Shown here piece by piece: positions 43,698 to 52,561 of a DNA stretch of 64,000 bases. The position numbers were made by a program, and so were the translations under genes. Under the pieces are notes generated by a model, which made no database searches, was not told the origin of the DNA, and saw only the letters and a program-made list of their open reading frames with translations. The stretch is from Mucilaginibacter gossypiicola (lineage in GTDB: Bacteria; Bacteroidota; Bacteroidia; Sphingobacteriales; Sphingobacteriaceae): contig NZ_FOCL01000003.1 of assembly GCF_900110105.1 (NCBI RefSeq), positions 924,465 through 988,464 on the forward strand, in the 5' to 3' direction. Position 1 is the first letter of the stretch. The number at the start of each line of letters is the position of its first letter.

Positions 43698-44447
43698 ATG
43701 GCTAACAAAGACTTGAAAGAAGACCTGGCACTCCGTGAACTCGATCTGAAGGTTCGTGAACTGAAACTGAAAGTAGAAGATCTCGAAAAACCGTCGTACA
43801 AGAAGTTATCGTATTGGACTTCGATAGTTACCGTTGTTATTGCAATATTTGGTTTCGGATTGCAAAGCTATTTGTCAAACATTAAAAATGCCAAAGCAGA
43901 TCTGGACATCAAAATAGCTGAAGCTAAAAAAGACACCTTAAACAGACAGATTAAAGTATACAACGATAGCCTTGGCAGGATCACCAATAGGTTAGATTCC
44001 TCATCAAAAGCACTAAAACAAGTTTCCCAGGCCTATATAGAAATGAAAAGCGCAGTTGCGTTTTCAATGAACGGACTTAGTGAACCATCCCAAACCAAAA
44101 TTCAAAATGCCGATGAAAAAGTATCCGGCCTTTTATTGAAAAACAACTTTAGAACCATCTTAAAAGCCGCAATTGTCAAAATTTATTATTTGCCCGCCCT
44201 GAAAGAAAAAGCAGAAAGCATCAACAAACTATTAACTGAAAACGGCGTGCAATCTGGCCTGGACAACGCCCCCTATGACATATCCCATTCACATAATCAG
44301 GTTGTTTATTATAATGACCCACAACTGGATTACAGTAAAGCGGTACTATCGCTTTTAAATAAAAACGGCTGGACTAACTTTGAACTAAGAAAGAGCAGCC
44401 AGGCCAATGTTTCAACGCAATTTTTTAAAATCTACCTAACGAGTTAG
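43698..44447 (+). CDS. Membrane-anchored coiled-coil protein of unknown function
   Basis: 249 aa, not recognised. Residues 3-33 are a charged heptad-like helix (LKEDLALRELDLKVRELKLK), followed by one membrane segment at about 38-60 (LSYWTSIVTVVIAIFGFGL) and a second coiled coil at about 62-108 (IKNAKADLDIKIAEAKKDTL). The C-terminal 90 residues (VKIYYLPALKEKAESINKLL, NQVVYYNDPQLDYSKAVLSLL, FELRKSSQ, FFKIYLTS) have alternating strand/helix pattern reminiscent of a LytR_C/SPOR-like small domain. It is the only gene in the junction that is not obviously linked to sugars. Codon use is not visibly different from neighbours. Confidence 0.7.
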   Translation: MANKDLKEDLALRELDLKVRELKLKVEDLEKPSYKKLSYWTSIVTVVIAIFGFGLQSYLSNIKNAKADLDIKIAEAKKDTLNRQIKVYNDSLGRITNRLDSSSKALKQVSQAYIEMKSAVAFSMNGLSEPSQTKIQNADEKVSGLLLKNNFRTILKAAIVKIYYLPALKEKAESINKLLTENGVQSGLDNAPYDISHSHNQVVYYNDPQLDYSKAVLSLLNKNGWTNFELRKSSQANVSTQFFKIYLTS

Positions 44448-44572
44448 ATTTAATTATCAGGCGCCGGTATTTTTTTGCATCCCAGATCTGTTTCATTACT
44501 GTACCATCCATTAAAAATGAAGCAGGCCCCCACGCAGGTCGCCAGGTTCTTGCCGGTGGATTTGCGTTATTA

Positions 44573-44640
44573 CCGGGATAAACTGGCAAGGTCAGGGATT
44601 AGCCAGCTTCCACGTTTAATTGATTTAAGGTTTATCCCGG
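44573..44640. repeat. Nested inverted repeat between convergent genes
   Basis: CCGGGATAAAC (44573-44583) pairs with GTTTATCCCGG (44630-44640), and CTGGC (44583-44587) pairs with GCCAG (44602-44606) inside it. It lies between the plus-strand coiled-coil gene and the 3' end of the minus-strand sulfatase, where a bidirectional terminator would be expected. No clear U-tract is present. Confidence 0.45.
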
Positions 44641-44654
44641 CAGGTAACAAATAT

Positions 44655-46211
44655 TTATAAAGCAACCGGCCTGAGATTGACCGAAAAGATTTTTGCTGCA
44701 TCCTCATCCTCATATTTATCGATCAGTCGCTTAAGCTGTGTTTTCAAATCTTTCGTAACTTTTTCATACCCCTTCTTACCAAATATATTGTCCATTTCGT
44801 TCGGGTCTTTTTGAAGATCATATAATTCCCAGCATTCAACACGGGTATAAAAACGTATGAGTTTATAGCGTTTGGTTTTTATCCCAAAATGAGGGGAAAC
44901 AGCATGTTCTCCATTTTCATAATAGTGATAATAAATTGCGTCACGGCCTTTGGTCTTAGTTCCTCTTACCAGTGGTAAAAACGACTCGCCCTGGATATCT
45001 TTAGGAATAGCTACACCTGCTGCATCAAGCACAGTAGGTGCAATATCGAGATTTAACACAAACTCGTTCGATACCGTTCCTGGTTTAATTACACCCGGAT
45101 ACCTCATTACCATCGGCGTTCTGAATGATTCTTCATATATCCAGCGCTTATCAAACCAGCCATGCTCCCCCAGGTAAAAACCCTGATCGGATATATAGAT
45201 CACCATTGTATTTTTTGAAAGACCGTTTTTATCCAGGTAATCAAGCGTACGCCCGATGTTCCTGTCCAATGATGCTGCCGTACTTAAATAATCCCGCATA
45301 TAGCGTTGGTATTTCCATTCAGTAAGCGCATTCCCGCTCAAGCCCTTAGCTTTAAGGTCTGCCTCTATCGGCCTATAATAAGCATCAAATTTAGCCCGCT
45401 GATCGAGGTTCATCCGGTTTACAGCTTCCTCTCCTTTCCTGCTGTCCGACAGCATTTTAAGATCATAACCCATCTGCATCGTTTTGCTGATGGTCATATC
45501 CTGTACCTTTGCGGCTTTCCGATTATCATAATTATCATAAAAGTCATGCGGCAGCGGGAAGGTAACCTTATCATACATCCCCATGTCGCAGGTATCCGGC
45601 ACCCAGGTACGATGAGTTGCTTTATGGCCGATGACCAGGCAAAATGGTTTGCTTTTATCCCTGGAATCCAGGTATTTTTCCGCTTCATCTTCAATGACAT
45701 TGCTCACATATCCTTCTACCCGTTGCGTGTTGCCATCCATATTAATAAAATCAGGATTGTAATACTGGCCCTGTCCCGGTAAAATTTTATAGTAATTAAA
45801 TCCCTGTGGCGTGGTTTCCAGGTGCCATTTCCCTATCCATGCAGTTTGATATCCTGCAGTTTGCAGTTGCTTTACAAATTCGTCCTGGCTACCGTCAAAT
45901 TTAGAGTTCTCATTATCCTTAAACCCATTTTTATTGCTGTACTTGCCCGTAAGGATAACCGCCCTACTTGGCCCGCAAATAGAGTTGGTTACATAACCCT
46001 TTTTAAAAATCACACCTTCCCTGGCTATCCGGTCAATGTTAGGAGTCTTCGCCAGTTTACTGCCATACGCGCCGATTGCCTGGTACGCATGGTCATCAGA
46101 AATGATGATCACAATATTGGGTCTGCTCTGCGCGTACATGCTGATATTGCATAGCAGCATAAACACGATAAGCAGGAACATTGCTTTGTTTTTATTCATT
46201 TGTTTCTTCAT
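44655..46211 (-). CDS. S1-family sulfatase, GlcNAc-6-sulfatase-like (S1_11 type)
   Basis: 518 aa from ATG 46211; an ATG 20 codons upstream would precede the signal peptide and is disfavoured. Signal ends MYAQ (about 28). RPNIVIIISDDHAYQAIGAYG carries the metal Asp pair (D39, D40). The formylglycine motif is CGPSR (C79-R83) in TNSICGPSRAVILTGKYS. The segments TAWIGKWHLETTPQGFNYYKILPGQGQYYNPDF, GHKATHRTW and YISDQGFYLGEHGWFDKRW strongly recall the Bacteroides S1_11 GlcNAc-6-O-sulfatase. In a locus with sialidase and GH20 this fits desulfation of mucin-type O-glycans. Exact regiospecificity is inferred. Confidence 0.9.
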   Translation of the reverse strand: MKKQMNKNKAMFLLIVFMLLCNISMYAQSRPNIVIIISDDHAYQAIGAYGSKLAKTPNIDRIAREGVIFKKGYVTNSICGPSRAVILTGKYSNKNGFKDNENSKFDGSQDEFVKQLQTAGYQTAWIGKWHLETTPQGFNYYKILPGQGQYYNPDFINMDGNTQRVEGYVSNVIEDEAEKYLDSRDKSKPFCLVIGHKATHRTWVPDTCDMGMYDKVTFPLPHDFYDNYDNRKAAKVQDMTISKTMQMGYDLKMLSDSRKGEEAVNRMNLDQRAKFDAYYRPIEADLKAKGLSGNALTEWKYQRYMRDYLSTAASLDRNIGRTLDYLDKNGLSKNTMVIYISDQGFYLGEHGWFDKRWIYEESFRTPMVMRYPGVIKPGTVSNEFVLNLDIAPTVLDAAGVAIPKDIQGESFLPLVRGTKTKGRDAIYYHYYENGEHAVSPHFGIKTKRYKLIRFYTRVECWELYDLQKDPNEMDNIFGKKGYEKVTKDLKTQLKRLIDKYEDEDAAKIFSVNLRPVAL

Positions 46212-46287
46212 TATGGTATATTGAAGGCTTAATTTGGGGTTTTTGAATCGCACTTTTAAGATTCGGATCATCAGTGATTGAGCGTAT

Positions 46288-46320
46288 AAAAAAAGCTTTT
46301 TGTTAACCGGTAAAGCTTTA
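46288..46320 (-). terminator. Candidate intrinsic terminator after the MFS gene
   Basis: Two AAAGCTTT blocks (46291-46299 and 46312-46319 region) can pair on the minus strand, followed by TTTTTTT. It begins 9 bp after the MFS stop codon and would separate the sulfatase at least partly. The stem is AT-rich, so strength is uncertain. Confidence 0.45.
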
Positions 46321-46328
46321 CTTGATCC

Positions 46329-47582
46329 TTATATCATTTCAATTACATCATCACTGTTATTTGTAAAAACAACTTTATCCTTTTTATATTCTAAGTAAGC
46401 CAGTAAAGCACTTACCGCTGCGGTTAATGCGCCTAATAGATAAATGTTACTATAATGGCCTTTTCCGGCTATAAGCCCGGCAATTGGGGCGGTAAGCCCA
46501 ATCCCCAGGTCAAAGAATGCATTATAGGCAGCCATAGCCATTCCACGGTTTTCGGCACTAACTCTTTTCACGGCAATAGTCCCGAATGAAGGAAAAACCA
46601 GCGACATACCAATACCTGTAAGTCCCGCCCCTAAAATCCCCGCCAGGCCGGAGGTGGCAGACCATATTAAAAGCTGACCTGCAACCTCTACCAGTAAAGA
46701 GATCATGGCAACCCGTGCCCCGCCAAACCTATCGGGCAAACCGGCAAAAAAGATCCGCACAACAATATACCCAGCGCCAAAAGCCGTAATTGCAAAAGAT
46801 GCGCCCTGCCACGATTGCTGTATAAAAAATAAGGTTATAAATGAGGCAATCCCCCCAAAACCGATACTGGCCAGGGCCAGCCCTGTTCCCGATTTCCATA
46901 CGAGGCCTACTGCTTTATAAAACGGTAATCTTTTAACCTGACCCGATAATATTACCCTGGGCAGCATTCGCATAGCCAGCAAACTGACTATAGGCAATAA
47001 GGCTATTGCCGCAAACGATGTCGTAATTGACGATTGTGACTGTAACCAAATGCCTAAAGGTGCCCCACAGGCCATGCCACCGTACATACCCATTCCGTTC
47101 CAAACCATTACCCTGCCGGTATTTTGCGGGCCAACCAAAATAAATCCCCAGGCAAAAACTCCTATTACCAGATAGCTTTCACCGATACCCAACAATATCC
47201 TCCCTGCAATTAAAGCTAACAATGAAATTGAGGGAATACCAATGGCTAAACCCGAAACAATGCAAAAAATACCTGATAAGGCTGAGAGCAATATCCCGAT
47301 TACAACTGCCTGCCTGCCACCCTTTGTATCTGCCATTTTACCGGCAAAATGACGGGTGCAAAGCGTAGCAGCATATTGCAAACCTATAACTACACCCACC
47401 ATTAAATTACTAAAACCAAGCCGGCTATGCACATAATCGGGTAAAACACCGAGCGAGATTCCCATAACCAGGAACTCCAGGAAAATCATCCCGAAAATAG
47501 TTATCAATACTCCGAAGATATTATTGTATGGCTTTACATCGGCCGGTTTGATAGTAGGTATAGCTTGTTTTACTGTTGACAT
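46329..47582 (-). CDS. Major facilitator superfamily permease (12 TM), sugar or amino-sugar transporter/efflux
   Basis: 417 aa with twelve hydrophobic segments. Typical MFS pieces: NLMVGVVIGLQYAATLCTRHFAGKMADTKGGR (loop 2-3 signature), GRILLGIGESYLVIGVFAWG, MGMYGGMACGAPLGIWL, FAGLPDRFGGARVAM and AENRGMAMAAYNAFFDLGIG. It is of the YhhS/arabinose-efflux-like branch and quite different from the NanT-like permease at 54697. Context suggests uptake of a hexosamine or hexose freed by GH20, or efflux. The substrate cannot be assigned. It begins 73 bp after the GH20 gene with a candidate own promoter. Confidence 0.85.
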   Translation of the reverse strand: MSTVKQAIPTIKPADVKPYNNIFGVLITIFGMIFLEFLVMGISLGVLPDYVHSRLGFSNLMVGVVIGLQYAATLCTRHFAGKMADTKGGRQAVVIGILLSALSGIFCIVSGLAIGIPSISLLALIAGRILLGIGESYLVIGVFAWGFILVGPQNTGRVMVWNGMGMYGGMACGAPLGIWLQSQSSITTSFAAIALLPIVSLLAMRMLPRVILSGQVKRLPFYKAVGLVWKSGTGLALASIGFGGIASFITLFFIQQSWQGASFAITAFGAGYIVVRIFFAGLPDRFGGARVAMISLLVEVAGQLLIWSATSGLAGILGAGLTGIGMSLVFPSFGTIAVKRVSAENRGMAMAAYNAFFDLGIGLTAPIAGLIAGKGHYSNIYLLGALTAAVSALLAYLEYKKDKVVFTNNSDDVIEMI

Positions 47583-47603
47583 TTATTCTGTTATTTCGAG
47601 CGC

Positions 47604-47611
47604 CAAATATA
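47604..47611 (-). promoter_or_regulatory. Candidate -7 promoter box before the MFS gene
   Basis: Minus strand reads TATATTTG, a full match to TAnnTTTG, 21 bp upstream of the MFS start. A TTTG at 47638-47641 (minus) is a possible -33 box, but the 26-bp spacing is long. It sits in the largest gap inside the distal part of the operon, where an internal promoter would be useful. Confidence 0.35.
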
Positions 47612-47655
47612 GTGGCAGGCATCGTCATAAATTTGATCAAAAAAAATTGAGCGTG

Positions 47656-50217
47656 CTAAAACGGCAAAAACGTAAACATCCATTTTACAGGGTTGTTACT
47701 GTCTTTTCCGGTAAAGCCGGCTACCGGCAATTTAACCAGTATATTATTCCATCCCCGGTTTAAATAGATCCTTGCCGGTTGCCGGTACTCATAACCTTCA
47801 TCAATCAATGGCGATTCCAGGTTTCCCTTGCTCCCGGCAAATTTAAACAATGGTGGTTTTATCATATTACCATTTACCCATAAGGCGCTTCCCTTGCTAT
47901 CCCACGTACCTGGATCAGGAGTATCTGTAGCGTACGAACGTGACAAGTTGTTAAACCCTATCCAAAAGTTTTTATATCCTTCGGTATCACACCAGATTTT
48001 TGCAGAAGCGTACCATGTTGAATTTTCTTTTGGATGCACAATCAAACCGTTTACCAACGGATACCACCAGTGCCTCAATATCAATGTGCCGCCAGTTGCG
48101 ACGAAGGAAGCACTATCCTTCAAAAAAGCATCTGTTTCTGGTTTAAACTTTGCCTCCCGGTCGCCGCCATTGTTGTATGGCCCATAAAACCTCCAAACTA
48201 AATTACACTGACGGTAATATGGAAAAGGCAATCCTTTAAAACTTTGTTCCTTTTGATCAAGAAGCCTGTTTTCAAACTCCTTAAAACTATTTAATGCAGA
48301 TGTATCTGCCGATATGATATTGGCTGTCCAACCCGGCCGCCCTCCGCCCCGCCATGAACGTTCGGCAAAGGCAAGCATAGCCGGATAAACCGGGTTCATG
48401 GTTAACAGATCTTCCTCACGGTTTACAGCGCGGTCATTCCATAAACAAATTTCACCACCTGATACGTTGTTGTTTCCTGCTGATACATCGCCTATCATCC
48501 GGTAAAAAAGGGTTGTGACACTTTCCAGCGGATCCATGTGATTGAGGTACATATGCCTGGAATCAATATATTTAGTCTTTTTATCTACAGGCCCTTCCTT
48601 CATCCACAACTGCCTGATGGTGTTTTGAGGTACATTACCTCCCGGGCTCCACCCTATCGTTTTTACACCATATTGTTCAACCGTGCGGCAGATTTCCGGT
48701 AAAAAACCGGCATTGCTGATCTTTACCTCATCGCCGCCGATATGCAGGTAAGCCGGCTTATAGGTTTCGCATACCTCGCGGATAATATTTTTCAATATCC
48801 GCATACCCGTATCGCTTTGCATATCACAGTGAAAAGCCCTTTTAAATGCGGCGCTATGGCCGGGCATGTCTATTTCCGGTATAAACTCAATATGGCGTTC
48901 CCGGCAAAACCGCTGTAATTCCTTCACTTCATCAACACTATAAAATCGCCCCTTATCACGCGTCATGTTTTTGGGCAGGGTAAGCTCAGGATATTGTTTT
49001 ATGGCTAAGCGCCAGGCGATATCTTCCGTTACATGAAAGTGAAACGTATTCAGCTTGTACAAAGCCATCATGTTTATCTGTTGCTTTAGCTGTTCTACCG
49101 ATTGATAATTACGGCCAACGTCAACCATATACCCGCGCCACGCAAAAGCGGGCCAGTCGGTTATATCGCAGGCGTCCAGTATCACATTATCTCGTAGTAA
49201 TTGTATCAGCGTTTGAATGCCATTGAAAATACCATGAGCTGTATTGGCAATTATTTTCACACAGTTTTCTGAAACCTGTAAATGATAAGCCTCATCTGCC
49301 AGCCGGGGTACTTTAAGTTTGGTGAGCTTTAATTCGATATAAAGTTTATTGCCAATTGAATCATGCCCAATGGCCGATGCACCGTTTAGTTTCAGTAATT
49401 GTTGGATAATGTTGGCTTCATTTGCCAACTCTTTGTCGGCTATAACCGAATTACATTTATAAAACGGGAAAAAACCAGGCAGCCATTTTAATGATTGTGG
49501 CAATGGGAGTAAAGATGGCTTCGATCCGAGGTCGAAAACATAGGGATAAAGCAGGTGCTTCCAGACCAGGTATCCTTCGCCTTTTAGATGTAACCCGTCG
49601 TTAGTCAACTCAGGTCTGAGCAGCCCATCCTTACCGCGAAACGCATCATGGATGTTGATATAAGTATAATGATTTTTATCCGCAGCCGATTCAAGCCGTT
49701 GGTTTACCTCGATGATTCGAGCCGATTTATTAGTATGTATTCCAAACTTATTATAGATTTTATTGACCGGTAAAATGCTTTGTACATACACTTGTGTGGC
49801 CGGAGTTTGTTCATGAAGATAGTTGCTTATCAGTCCAATATTTTTCACCACGCTATCCGGCGAAGTATTTCGGGAAAGATCATTTACGCCGATAAGCAGA
49901 AAAACTTTTGCAGGCCTGCGACCGGCAATTTCAGGTAACCTGGCGATCACTCCCGCGCTGATATCCCCGCTGATGCCGCGATTTTTAATGCGGCTATCGC
50001 CAAATAATTCGCTCCACTCTGCTCCATCGGTAATACTGTTCCCCAAAAAAATGATATCATCTGTAGTTTTGGGCAGCGTTTTAAAATGGCTCACCCGCTG
50101 CTGATAATAGGTAGAAAACAGAGAATCAGGATACACAGGTAATTGTACCTGCGCAACCGTCATCAACCTAAAAACAAGCAGACAGCAAAAAGTAAAAAAG
50201 CCCCGCTTACCAGCCAT
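47656..50217 (-). CDS. Fusion of SGNH esterase and GH20 beta-N-acetylhexosaminidase
   Basis: 853 aa with a signal peptide ending TVAQ (23). Residues 45-225 are a GDSL/SGNH domain: IIFLGNSITDGAEW (Ser61), NRGISGDIS, LLIGVNDLS (Asn112) and NDGLHLKGEG (D207, H210). Residues about 235-340 are the GH20 N-terminal domain, and about 355-650 the GH20 barrel with RGYMVDVGRNYQS, FHFHVTEDIAWRL, EIDMPGHSAAFKRA and catalytic HIGGDEV (D496-E497). A beta-sandwich follows to the end. It probably deacylates sugars and then releases terminal GlcNAc/GalNAc from glycans after sialidase action. The start overlaps the sialidase stop by 11 bp. Confidence 0.92.
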   Translation of the reverse strand: MAGKRGFFTFCCLLVFRLMTVAQVQLPVYPDSLFSTYYQQRVSHFKTLPKTTDDIIFLGNSITDGAEWSELFGDSRIKNRGISGDISAGVIARLPEIAGRRPAKVFLLIGVNDLSRNTSPDSVVKNIGLISNYLHEQTPATQVYVQSILPVNKIYNKFGIHTNKSARIIEVNQRLESAADKNHYTYINIHDAFRGKDGLLRPELTNDGLHLKGEGYLVWKHLLYPYVFDLGSKPSLLPLPQSLKWLPGFFPFYKCNSVIADKELANEANIIQQLLKLNGASAIGHDSIGNKLYIELKLTKLKVPRLADEAYHLQVSENCVKIIANTAHGIFNGIQTLIQLLRDNVILDACDITDWPAFAWRGYMVDVGRNYQSVEQLKQQINMMALYKLNTFHFHVTEDIAWRLAIKQYPELTLPKNMTRDKGRFYSVDEVKELQRFCRERHIEFIPEIDMPGHSAAFKRAFHCDMQSDTGMRILKNIIREVCETYKPAYLHIGGDEVKISNAGFLPEICRTVEQYGVKTIGWSPGGNVPQNTIRQLWMKEGPVDKKTKYIDSRHMYLNHMDPLESVTTLFYRMIGDVSAGNNNVSGGEICLWNDRAVNREEDLLTMNPVYPAMLAFAERSWRGGGRPGWTANIISADTSALNSFKEFENRLLDQKEQSFKGLPFPYYRQCNLVWRFYGPYNNGGDREAKFKPETDAFLKDSASFVATGGTLILRHWWYPLVNGLIVHPKENSTWYASAKIWCDTEGYKNFWIGFNNLSRSYATDTPDPGTWDSKGSALWVNGNMIKPPLFKFAGSKGNLESPLIDEGYEYRQPARIYLNRGWNNILVKLPVAGFTGKDSNNPVKWMFTFLPF

Positions 50218-51370
50218 AACAGGTAAAAACTATCTGTTTATAATCATCTTTTTCATACAGGATGCCAACATGCTTTTGATCAACCGCTACCAGATCTGAA
50301 TAGGCGCTGTAATCTCCCTTATAACCTTCGGGCGATTTGGCTATAACATAGTTCTGTTTCCAGCTTTTGCCTTCATCAAAACTAATGCGAAGCGTAAGGT
50401 TATCCCGGTGCAGGGTATCGGCATCATTACAAACAGCCAGGATTGCCTTGCCTTTTCTTTTGCCTAAATTGAAGATGCTGCCCTGACAAACAGGATCGGG
50501 TAGGTGAGCGTCAAAATAAGTGGTATCCCAGGTTTGCCCACCATTGCTGCTTATGGTAACGATACGTTGTTTTATATTACCCAATTGATTGCGGATATTC
50601 ATCATCAGTTTATTGCCACTGAGTTCAACCGCCATATTTTCATTGGCACCGGGGAAACTCACTTCATCGCTCAGCTTGAATGTTTTGCCATGATCGTCTG
50701 TATAATAACCAAAGGCCCGGCCATCCGCGTAATACTTTTGCGGTTCGCCTGCAGAGTGGTTAGCTGCTATGTAGATCCTGCCTTTATATTTCCCGGCGGC
50801 CAGTTGTATGGCGTGACCGGGAGTATTTGCATAGCTGCGCCAGTCTTCATTAAAGTTATAAGCACCGTTAACCTGTGGCTGCTTAGGTTTGTGAACCTGC
50901 AAAGTAATATTCACCGGGGCCGACCAGCTTAAACCATTGTCGGTTGATGTTTTATACCATACCTCGCGCAGGCCTTTTCCCTTCCGCACCATATTTTCGG
51001 GCGCATTGCCTGTATTGTAGAACAGGAACAACCGCCCTTTAGGATAAGCCGGATCGGTACGGTCAATCACCGGAGCAGCATTGCCCGTTTGCAGCGTATC
51101 GTTAGAAGCCACAACCTGTAAAGCTCCCCAGGTTTTACCACCATCGGCGCTCCGTTTCGATACAATCTGGATATTGCCAAAATCTCCGCTGCCGTTTACC
51201 CTTCCTTCTGCAAAGGCAAGCAATTCCCCATTTGGGGCTTTAACAATAGCCGGGATCCTGAAAGAGCGGTACCCATCAGCTCCCGATTTAAAAACTGTCA
51301 CCTCCTGTTGCTGTGCGTGCAAAGACGTAACCAGCAGGTTCAATAAAAGATATATGATTGATTTTTTCAT
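50207..51370 (-). CDS. nanH: GH33 exo-alpha-sialidase
   Basis: 387 aa with a signal peptide ending LHAQQ (about 20). The FRIP motif with arginine R38 (SFRIPAIV) and several Asp boxes are present: SADGGKTWG, STDNGLSWS, SSNGGQTWD and SFDEGKSWK. Near the C-terminus GDYSAYSDLV and GILYEKDD supply the nucleophilic Tyr/Glu pair area. It releases terminal sialic acid from host or environmental glycoconjugates in the periplasm or at the surface. It has only the catalytic propeller, lacking an extra carbohydrate-binding domain. It begins 1 bp after the AGE gene. Confidence 0.95.
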   Translation of the reverse strand: MKKSIIYLLLNLLVTSLHAQQQEVTVFKSGADGYRSFRIPAIVKAPNGELLAFAEGRVNGSGDFGNIQIVSKRSADGGKTWGALQVVASNDTLQTGNAAPVIDRTDPAYPKGRLFLFYNTGNAPENMVRKGKGLREVWYKTSTDNGLSWSAPVNITLQVHKPKQPQVNGAYNFNEDWRSYANTPGHAIQLAAGKYKGRIYIAANHSAGEPQKYYADGRAFGYYTDDHGKTFKLSDEVSFPGANENMAVELSGNKLMMNIRNQLGNIKQRIVTISSNGGQTWDTTYFDAHLPDPVCQGSIFNLGKRKGKAILAVCNDADTLHRDNLTLRISFDEGKSWKQNYVIAKSPEGYKGDYSAYSDLVAVDQKHVGILYEKDDYKQIVFTCYGW

Positions 51371-51371
51371 C

Positions 51372-52550
51372 TTATTTCAGTTGTTTTAATAATTGCATAC
51401 AATACCATTCCTGGCGGGGTAAATGGAAAGGCCCTTTAAACAAATTGCCTTTAGCCGTTTGGGCCCGGCTCCCATCTTTGTGCAGGTAGCCGAACCACTC
51501 GCCGTTTACCGGGTCGTGAAATTTGTCATAAGCATAATCATGCACCATTTTGTGCCAGCGGGCATATTTTTCGTTACCGGTGAGCGTATAGGCCAGCAGC
51601 GTAGCTATAATAACCTCGTTGTGCGGCCACCAGAATTTCATATCCTGCCAGTATTCCTGCACCGGTTTATCATAAACATCGCGGTAGTATAAAATACCGC
51701 CATGTTCTTTGTCCCATCCGCGTTCCCACATGTAATCCAGCATGGTGCAGCCAAGTTCAATCAGGTGCGCATCGTTATTACGGTATTTGGCTTCATGCAA
51801 AATAAACCAGGCACCTTCCATCGCGTGACCGGGGTTTAGCGTGCGGCCGTCAATATGGTCAATAATACTTCCGTCAGGTGCAACTTGTTCCATTACACAT
51901 TTGATATCGTGCTTTACAAAATCGGTTTCAATTTCTTTGATCCATTTTTCGATGTACACGTCGCAGCGTTCATCGCCTATGGTTTCGCGCAATTGCTGGG
52001 CCGTATTGATCATGATCATGGGCACACCAATGCCTTTTGAGGGGCGGATGGATGTAAATTTAGGAGGAAACAAACCGGGTACAGTGGCATACTCAATACA
52101 TTTACCAAATAAGTCCCTCGCCTTTTGAGCGATGACCTCATCGCCCGATGCTTTGGCATAAGCCGCCATGGCGATAACCGCGAATGTTTCAGAAAAAAAG
52201 TACCGCCGTTTGCGGATCGGGCTGCCATCGCGGGTTACGTGGAAAAACATTTGCCCGTCGGTATCAAAACAATGGTCAAGCAAAAAGTTAATACCTGAAC
52301 GCGAGCCGTCCAGCCATTGCTGTTTAGGTTCAACGGTGTTATATAAAATTGCCAGCAGCCAGGCTGCCCTACCCTGGATCCAAACGGCTTTGTCATCATC
52401 TATCAGGCTGCCGTCCTGGTCGCGCATGAGCAGGTAGCCGCCATATTGCTCATCAACAGAGCGGGGAAACCAAAAAGGTATGGTATCCTGCAGCAATTGA
52501 TGCTCGTAAAATGTTTTTAAGGTATGTAAGTCGGTATCAGAATAACTCAT
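51372..52550 (-). CDS. nanE: N-acylglucosamine 2-epimerase (AGE/RnBP family)
   Basis: 392 aa, no signal peptide, cytoplasmic. It has an (alpha/alpha)6 barrel with WIQGRAAWLLAILYNTV, FFSETFAVIAMAAYAKASGD, LNPGHAMEGAWFILHEA (conserved His/Glu), and KFWWPHNEVIIATLLAYTLTG. It interconverts ManNAc and GlcNAc, giving the Bacteroidota route (lyase, epimerase, then a hexokinase such as RokA) instead of the NanK/NanE route of enterobacteria. No ROK kinase or NagA/NagB is in the window. It lies 11 bp after the acetylesterase gene. A mannose or cellobiose epimerase is possible by family, but context favours AGE. Confidence 0.92.
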   Translation of the reverse strand: MSYSDTDLHTLKTFYEHQLLQDTIPFWFPRSVDEQYGGYLLMRDQDGSLIDDDKAVWIQGRAAWLLAILYNTVEPKQQWLDGSRSGINFLLDHCFDTDGQMFFHVTRDGSPIRKRRYFFSETFAVIAMAAYAKASGDEVIAQKARDLFGKCIEYATVPGLFPPKFTSIRPSKGIGVPMIMINTAQQLRETIGDERCDVYIEKWIKEIETDFVKHDIKCVMEQVAPDGSIIDHIDGRTLNPGHAMEGAWFILHEAKYRNNDAHLIELGCTMLDYMWERGWDKEHGGILYYRDVYDKPVQEYWQDMKFWWPHNEVIIATLLAYTLTGNEKYARWHKMVHDYAYDKFHDPVNGEWFGYLHKDGSRAQTAKGNLFKGPFHLPRQEWYCMQLLKQLK

Positions 52551-52561
52551 TGTTGTAGATT

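Noticed and set aside
44475..44660. 61-codon plus-strand open frame after the coiled-coil gene
   Set aside because: It overlaps a nested inverted repeat, has no family resemblance and ends inside the convergent sulfatase gene; better seen as non-coding.
45306..45782. 158-codon plus-strand open frame
   Set aside because: It lies wholly antisense to the S1_11-type sulfatase, which has complete catalytic motifs.
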